This document shows positions 47,001 through 51,349 of a stretch of DNA of 51,349 nucleotides, piece by piece. The notes under the pieces are model-generated. The model searched no databases. It was not told the DNA's origin and was given only the letters and a program-made list of their open reading frames with translations. Within the stretch, counting starts at the first letter, position 1. The number at the start of each line of letters is the position of its first letter. Origin of the DNA: Lamprocystis purpurea DSM 4197 (lineage in GTDB: Bacteria > Pseudomonadota > Gammaproteobacteria > Chromatiales > Chromatiaceae); assembly GCF_000379525.1 (NCBI RefSeq), contig NZ_KB902523.1, forward strand, positions 1 through 51,349, written 5' to 3'. A program made the position numbers and the translations under genes.

Positions 47001-49647
47001 CGGCCCGGCGCGTCCCGTCACTCGCCAGGGCGATGACCTCGAATCCGGCGGTACCGCCCTCCTCCACTTCCCCCTCGAACAGCGGCCGGACGCCGATGCG
47101 CGCCTGGCCGTCGAGCACCGGCAGGCTCAGGCTGCGCTCCACCGGCCGACCACCCGCGTCCAGCACCCGCACCAGCAGGTCGGCGGTCAGCAGCCGGCTG
47201 GTCGGGGTCAGTTCGGGCAGCAGAATTTGGATCTCAGCCGCGCCGGCCGCGTCCGTGGTCACGGGGTCGAGCGGTTGCTGCGCCGTCTCCGGTGCATCAT
47301 CTACGAGACCGAAGCGGTAGCCGGGATAGGCGGCGAGGCTTTCAGCCACCTTGACCAGGGTCTCGCCCTCGACCTTGAGTCCGGCGGCGGGCGCGCCGTA
47401 CAGGAAGCGCGCCGTGATCGGCAGGCTCGCCAGGGCGCGCGGGTCGAGCCCGGCACCTGGGGCCTGGAGCGCGAAATCCAGCCGCTCGGGCTGGAAGTCT
47501 TCCACCAGGAAGGTCGTCTGTGCCAGCGGCTCGCCCTTGGGATCGGCATAGGCCAGCGCACGCCAGGTACCGCGCTGCGCGGACCCGGTGAGCACCAGAT
47601 CCGCCTGATGACCGCCGAGGCCGGTGTCCTCTACCTGCATCCGCTCGCGCTCCACCCCGTCGGGGCGGCGAATCACCAACGTCAACGGCACGCCGGCGAC
47701 CGCCCGCGCCTGCGGGTCGCGCACCAGGGCGGTCAGATGCACCGTCTCGCCGGGCCGATAGACGCCGCGTTCGGCCGTCAGGAACAGATCCAGCGGCTTG
47801 GGCGCGGGGCGGCCCTCGACGCCACGGTCGGAAAGGTCGAATGGATTGCGGGTCAGATCCAGGAAGCCGTAGTCACCATCGGCCGCCTCGGCGGTCACCA
47901 GCACCGGCGCATTGCCGCCGCTGCCGCGCAGCAGACCGGGTTCGAAGCGGGCGTAACCGGCGCTGTCGGTGGCGGCCGTTCCCAGCACCTCGTTGTTGCG
48001 GGCGACCAGCCGCAGCTTCACCCCGGCAACCGGGGCCGCGCTGGAGAGTGACCGCACCAGGGTGTGCAGTCCGTCGTTGCCGGTCAGCGTGGTCAGACCC
48101 AGATCGGACACCACGAACCACTGGGTGGCGACCGCTGACGAACACCCGTCCTCACACGACTGACTTTGCCCGGGGGTCAGGAGGCGGGCGGGTTTGGCGG
48201 TCAGTGCGTAGACACCGGGTTTGAGATCCGGCACCAGGGCACCGACCGGAATGGCCGTGGTGACCTCCTGGTTCAACTGACCCTGAACCTCGACGGTCCC
48301 GGTCCAGATTTCCGCACCGCTCTGATCCGCGATCTGCTCGGATTGATAGGGTTCGAGCTGTTTGAGAAAGGGCCCATCCCCCAACGCCGACGCGATGGAG
48401 CGGTCGCCGATACGGTAGACCTTGGCTTCCAACCGGTCGGCATTCACCGAGACCACCGGGATCGCGGCCTCGCCGCCCTTGGGCAGCACATAGGCGCGGC
48501 CCGCGAAGCGCGCCGCGGGGGAACGGTCGCCGACCTTGATGTCCAGGTCGACCGTCTGCTGGAGCGTCTCACCCGTAGTCGCGGGCAGACCTTGCCGCAC
48601 CTGGACGGCATAGCGCCCCCCGTGGCTCACGCCATCGACACAGATCTGACGCTCCTCGACTTCCACCGCGAGGCCCTGGCCGTCCGGGACCTTCACGAAA
48701 TCCGCCAGATCGGGCTTGCGCCGCTCCAGCGCCTCGGAGAATTCGATGCAGACGCGCGGCGTGGCGCTCTCCGCATCCACTCGATGATTCGTGATACGGA
48801 ACCCGTGATCGGCCCGGAGCTTGTCCAGATCCTTGCGCGCCGCCGGGTCCTCCTGCACGGCCAGGGCGGCGGTCAAGGCGCCCATGGCCGGACGCCACTG
48901 CTCGCGAACCTGGAGGGCGCGCCCCAGGGCCAGCAGCGACTGAACCCGCTGGGCCTCGTTCGTGGCCGTGAGATAGGCATTGACCGCAGCGGCACTGGCC
49001 TGCGCCTTGCGCTGTTGCCGCAGGTTCCAGTCGTCGGGCTGTGCGGCAGCCAGTGTCTCGGACAGGCCGACCCACAGTGTCGAGTCGTCCGGGGCCAGGC
49101 GCACCGCCGCCGCGGCGAGACTCACCGCCGGCTCGCCGTTGCCCGTCCCACGGGCGGCGCGCAGGGCCGCCGCCAATTCAGGCAAGCCCTGATCTTTCAG
49201 CGTCTTCAAGGCATCCGGCGCCATCAGACCGGTGAGACCCTGAGCCAGTTTGCCGGCCGCGGCCAGGGTATCCGCCGGGAGGAACCCCAGATCGGCGGCG
49301 CGACGCTCGGCCAGGCTGGCGCCTGCCCCGTCCACCACCCGTCCGGAGATAGCCCCCACGAAAGTCCGCAGATCGCGAAACTGATCCTTGAGGAAACACC
49401 AGCGCGCCTTGGTGTTATAGGTGAACGCGCGGCAATTGGCCGTCGTGAGACAGGCCGTCTCGCAGGCCGCCAGATCCACGTCTTTCAGCACCTGGATATC
49501 GCGGCCGTAATAGTCCGCGTCCTCGATCACCAGCAACTGACGGCTGGGCGCCGGGGCCGCCAGTGTCCAGGCGGGCACCAGTGCGGCCAACAGCAGCCAG
49601 AGCGGGAATGACAGCGGGACACGCCGCGAAAACCTGAGGCCGGACAT
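44077..49647 (-). CDS. Bacterial alpha-2-macroglobulin-like protein with N-terminal PAN/Apple domain
   Basis: 1856 residues from the ATG at 49647 (MSGLRFSRRVPLS, AGGAG upstream); an ATG at 49677 would spoil the signal peptide. The signal peptide ends near Ala30 and is not a lipobox. Residues about 35-105 form a PAN/Apple-like domain with four cysteines (ETACLTTANCRAFTYN…WCFLK). MG-type beta domains follow, including GVYRPGETVHLTALVRDP and YRVGERARVHLEP. The thioester site is CTEQ at 1410-1413 in PHGCTEQLTSRALP, so the thioester should be functional. These periplasmic proteins trap proteases and usually pair with PbpC, which is not adjacent here. The C-terminus ends with the receptor-binding-like domain. 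It is followed after 33 bases by cheW. Confidence 0.94.
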   Translation of the reverse strand: MSGLRFSRRVPLSFPLWLLLAALVPAWTLAAPAPSRQLLVIEDADYYGRDIQVLKDVDLAACETACLTTANCRAFTYNTKARWCFLKDQFRDLRTFVGAISGRVVDGAGASLAERRAADLGFLPADTLAAAGKLAQGLTGLMAPDALKTLKDQGLPELAAALRAARGTGNGEPAVSLAAAAVRLAPDDSTLWVGLSETLAAAQPDDWNLRQQRKAQASAAAVNAYLTATNEAQRVQSLLALGRALQVREQWRPAMGALTAALAVQEDPAARKDLDKLRADHGFRITNHRVDAESATPRVCIEFSEALERRKPDLADFVKVPDGQGLAVEVEERQICVDGVSHGGRYAVQVRQGLPATTGETLQQTVDLDIKVGDRSPAARFAGRAYVLPKGGEAAIPVVSVNADRLEAKVYRIGDRSIASALGDGPFLKQLEPYQSEQIADQSGAEIWTGTVEVQGQLNQEVTTAIPVGALVPDLKPGVYALTAKPARLLTPGQSQSCEDGCSSAVATQWFVVSDLGLTTLTGNDGLHTLVRSLSSAAPVAGVKLRLVARNNEVLGTAATDSAGYARFEPGLLRGSGGNAPVLVTAEAADGDYGFLDLTRNPFDLSDRGVEGRPAPKPLDLFLTAERGVYRPGETVHLTALVRDPQARAVAGVPLTLVIRRPDGVERERMQVEDTGLGGHQADLVLTGSAQRGTWRALAYADPKGEPLAQTTFLVEDFQPERLDFALQAPGAGLDPRALASLPITARFLYGAPAAGLKVEGETLVKVAESLAAYPGYRFGLVDDAPETAQQPLDPVTTDAAGAAEIQILLPELTPTSRLLTADLLVRVLDAGGRPVERSLSLPVLDGQARIGVRPLFEGEVEEGGTAGFEVIALASDGTRRAAGGLAWTLERIESDFQWYRGADGSFDYEPVERTKRVASGTLTLDADSPGRIEAPVAWGAYRLRIDAADLLPASLGFEAGWYVAPRAADTPDQIKLSLDKPSYRVGERARVHLEPRGKTAEPSLALVMVVDDRLITMQAVAVPAAGATLELPVTADWGPGAYVTAAVYRPMDLAARRMPGRAIGLAWAGVDPQERRLRIDLGVDPGIRPRGSLPVRVAIPNLEPGTEAYVTLAAVDQGILNVTGYQPPEPDTWYFGQRRLGLEFRDLYGQLIDRMQGAPGVVRSGGDGGGMRMLAPPPSEELMAYFSGVVRLDAQGQALVQVPIPDFNGTVRLMAMAWTAAGVGHGVADALVRDPVVVSASLPRFLAPGDRSRLLLGLTLVEADTAPQPGAAPTAATSAEVEITAERGLLKTASQVSHRIDLDPGVRQDLSFPLEALAVGDETLVVRVTTPTGVALSKRLTLGVRDNAPAQFNTTRHELAPGGGDLRLSADLLKGLVPGTGEVLVSVSRAGRLDIAGILRALDRYPHGCTEQLTSRALPLLYLDEVALAAGLRGDAAVGPRIGDAITRILANTSADGSFGAWSPGGEDLWLSAFATDFLTRARERGFAVPQAALDAVLDNLKNRGAYTNPGPADAYAVYVLARNGRASIGDLRYLADERLGDLGSPMAQAQIGAALALYGDRTRADQALNAAAAALNGSPAVTGWRADYGSPLRDAAAVLALAAESGSTALDLRALAGQVQDLAARQTWRSTQDNTWLLLAAQALNTSGAGLALAVDGTPVKGAWFGHFDDARLGAAPVVIANLGTQPVDAMVGTLGVPRIAPPAGGDGYVIERAYYDLDGRRTELTSLPQGRRLLAVVTVRANRQQAARLIVDDPLPAGLEIDNPNLLKSGDIGAVPGLNLLDTPAHQEFRSDRFIAAVDRDADDPTEFQLGYLVRAVTPGSYAHPPAAVEDMYDPARRAWTGAGSTVVTGAGP

Positions 49648-50144
49648 GGAACAACTCCTGTCGAGTAGTGGGCGCACCTGATCAGTATAGAGCCTGTCGC
49701 CCGCGCGGGCACGCAGGGCTTAAGGGATCTAGGTCAAATGGCCAAAGTCGAGAGGTAGTCCTGTGATCTGTCGGAGAGGCTCCGCAACATTGACAGGAAA
49801 AAATTGAGAACTCGATTGGTTACCGCTTACTGCACGCTGCGCGGACTCGTAGATTGCAGCACTATCCCTTGCTTACCGCGTCAAACCCCCCGACTTCCGG
49901 CCGAATCCCTCCGTACGAACGTCACCAGGGCACGAATATTGCTTAGGTTGCGTTTAAGCCTGGATCCATTATTATCCGCGCGGCGCGCTCGGCCATACCC
50001 GGAGAGCGGCTGTGTCGTCGTGTGACGCGGGCCGTGAGCCGTTCCCCAAGCACCGGCCGCGGTGGACACGATCTGCTCTTCCAACAGGGTGCAGACGAAT
50101 AACAAGAATTATGCACAACCAAAAAATGAGAGAGGGAAGGAGTG
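49648..50144. other. Divergent intergenic region with candidate promoters
   Basis: On the minus strand TATACT (49684-49689) is a possible -10 for the macroglobulin gene, with no good -35. On the plus strand TTGCGT and TATTAT at 49948-49975 form a better promoter for the secreted protein. Between about 49740 and 49940 the sequence is less GC-rich than its neighbours and shows no gene. No RNA gene was recognised. Confidence 0.5.
49948..49975 (+). promoter_or_regulatory. Candidate sigma70 promoter of the secreted protein gene
   Basis: TTGCGT (49948-49953) and TATTAT (49970-49975) are separated by 16 bases. The coding start at 50145 leaves a leader of about 163 bases, long enough to hold further control; no riboswitch was recognised. 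Confidence 0.45.
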
Positions 50145-51239
50145 ATGAGATCCAACTCGAAGTCAACGCACAGATCAAGATGGCGGCCAGGTTTGATCCT
50201 GAGCGCCCTGGCACTCGCCGGCATCGTCCGCATCGCCGCAGCAGCGGCACCGCCCGTCCAGTTTTTCTATGCACCCTTCCCGGAAGACCAGCTCTTGGCT
50301 GGACTCCAAGCGATCGAGTCGGGCGGTCCGGACGTCGACCCGGTTGCGCCGATGCAGACCTACATATCGTTGGCGGCGATCGCCGACGGGACCATCATCT
50401 ATTACGACCATTGGGAGGACGGCTACGAAGCCGACATCGACGCGCCGACGCAGTCGACCACCAAGATCTGGGGTGACGGCAACAGCGCCAACGGCTTTCC
50501 GCCCGGCGTCCCCTCGGACCTGATCAATGCGGGTACGGTTGTTGTCATGAACAACCCCGTGCCGCTGCCGCGGAGCCCAACCGAGATCCTGTTCGACGGT
50601 CGCGACAAGATCGCCGCGTCCAAGACCATCTCGATGACCAAGACCGGCTGGGCCTCAGGCTCCAACACCCTGCTCGCCGGCAGCGTGGAGATGTTCGACA
50701 CGGACAACTGGGGGATCGATTACATCGTCCCGGTCGGCGAGGATATTCCCGCGTCGACCGGCTATGAGATGTTCGAGTATACGGGCCTGGTGATCCTGGC
50801 CCGCGACGACGCTACGACCATCAACATCGACGCCGACGCAAATGGCGTCTTCGAAACCAGCCTGGTGCTGGCCGAGGGCCAGAGCCACCAGGTCAACGGC
50901 GGTGTGTCGGTCGGTGCCCGCGTGACCTCCGACAAGCCGGTGCAAGTGGACCTGCTGACCGGGGACATCGCATCCAGCTACGAGAGCCGCGACACCGCCC
51001 TGCTGCCGACCAATCTCTGGACCGGAAGCTATTACACTCCGGTCTCGACGACCAGCGATGGCGGAGGTATAGGAATCCCATCGACGGCGGTCTGGCTTTA
51101 CAACCCTGCAGCCTCCGCGATCACCGTCGCCTACCAATATCGGTCCGGCGGGATCGTTCAAAGTTCCAGTACGTCCGTCCCGGCAGGCAGCTACACCAAG
51201 GTTATCCTGAACAACGGGACCGGATACGAATGGCACTAA
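50145..51239 (+). CDS. Secreted IgGFc-binding-like protein, probably truncated at its 3' end
   Basis: 364 residues from the ATG at 50145; a GTG at 50142 is in the same frame. A signal peptide with basic start and core LILSALALAGIVRIAAAAA ends near residue 33. The mature part is beta-rich and acidic, with DGTIIYYDHWEDGYEADID, LILARDD-type strands (LVILARDDATTINIDADANG) and SDKPVQVDLLTGD, a style I associate with IgGFc-binding-like domains of large secreted or surface proteins. Those are usually much longer and go on past the point where this frame ends (ILNNGTGYEWH). The stop lies just before DNA of a different composition, so the gene seems cut by an insertion. The family call is moderate. 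Confidence 0.6.
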   Translation: MRSNSKSTHRSRWRPGLILSALALAGIVRIAAAAAPPVQFFYAPFPEDQLLAGLQAIESGGPDVDPVAPMQTYISLAAIADGTIIYYDHWEDGYEADIDAPTQSTTKIWGDGNSANGFPPGVPSDLINAGTVVVMNNPVPLPRSPTEILFDGRDKIAASKTISMTKTGWASGSNTLLAGSVEMFDTDNWGIDYIVPVGEDIPASTGYEMFEYTGLVILARDDATTINIDADANGVFETSLVLAEGQSHQVNGGVSVGARVTSDKPVQVDLLTGDIASSYESRDTALLPTNLWTGSYYTPVSTTSDGGGIGIPSTAVWLYNPAASAITVAYQYRSGGIVQSSSTSVPAGSYTKVILNNGTGYEWH

Positions 51240-51349
51240 TTTAGTCTAACAGACTGAAAATAATAGGGGCCAACCCGCAAGAGTGGTAGGCTGAAGGTTG
51301 CGACACCCAACCCATCACCCTGCGAGCCAGCCCCCATGCATCCTAACCA
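51240..51349 (+). other. Possible left end of an insertion sequence at the window edge
   Basis: The composition changes abruptly after the stop at 51237-51239. An ATG at 51336 (Met-His-Pro-Asn) may begin a transposase that runs out of the window. No terminal repeat can be checked, so this is inference from the truncated gene on its left. Confidence 0.3.

Noticed and set aside
45409-48051. 880-residue plus-strand frame inside the macroglobulin gene
   Set aside because: It is antisense to a clear protein, rich in Arg/Gly/Gln/His as expected for a shadow of GC-rich coding DNA, and has no domain.

Overview
The window is about 51 kb of GC-rich DNA that reads as a gammaproteobacterial chromosome. 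The gene content suggests a purple sulfur bacterium or close relative (Chromatiales): an HSI-1-like type VI secretion (T6SS) arm, E. coli-type AceE/AceF, PqiABC, a HolC chi subunit, a DsrC/TusE-family protein, and many short palindromic repeats between genes. The taxonomic call is inference; there is no rRNA or other marker in the window.

Layout. 1-999: left-truncated IS1182-like transposase. 1270-2424: ArgE-type deacylase. 2465-12603 (minus): T6SS operon tagH-tssJ-tssK-tssL-tssM-tagF-pppA, with a PpkA-like Ser/Thr kinase divergent at 12738-14390. This is the membrane-complex plus threonine-phosphorylation half of an HSI-1-type locus; no sheath, tube, baseplate, ClpV or VgrG genes are present. 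14411-14662: nested inverted-repeat element. 14718-16533: TerB-like protein, a membrane protein, and a secreted eukaryote-type cyclophilin. 16953-21294: aceE-aceF. 21362-21696: repeat plus remnant of a toxin-antitoxin pair. 22105-29685: two large multi-PAS histidine kinases in tandem. 29701-30150: hemerythrin-like helical protein. 30151-37478: repeat-rich zone holding pqiABC and a broken CHAT-protease/P-loop gene. 37479-38432: holC and a DsrC paralogue without the usual redox cysteines. 38457-44043 (minus): cheW-mcp-STAS-cheR-cheD-cheB without cheA or cheY. 44077-49647: giant alpha-2-macroglobulin-like protein with a PAN domain. 50145-51239: start of a secreted IgGFc-binding-like protein that appears cut off near a possible IS boundary.

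How the parts work together. The T6SS arm carries kinase, phosphatase, FHA scaffold and TagF repressor, so the membrane complex is probably under post-translational control. The che operon holds the receptor and adaptation enzymes, and the receptor ends in a CheR/CheB-tethering-like pentapeptide; CheA/CheY must be supplied elsewhere. Four families of short palindromic or inverted-repeat elements recur across the window, and two of them supply the present C-termini and stop codons of cheR and pqiC. The most distinctive observations are the secreted divergent-loop cyclophilin with its conserved Cys/Glu/Cys triad, the Cys-less DsrC paralogue behind a strong promoter with a palindrome over its -10, the collapsed CHAT conflict gene, and a C-terminal module shared by the two tandem kinases.
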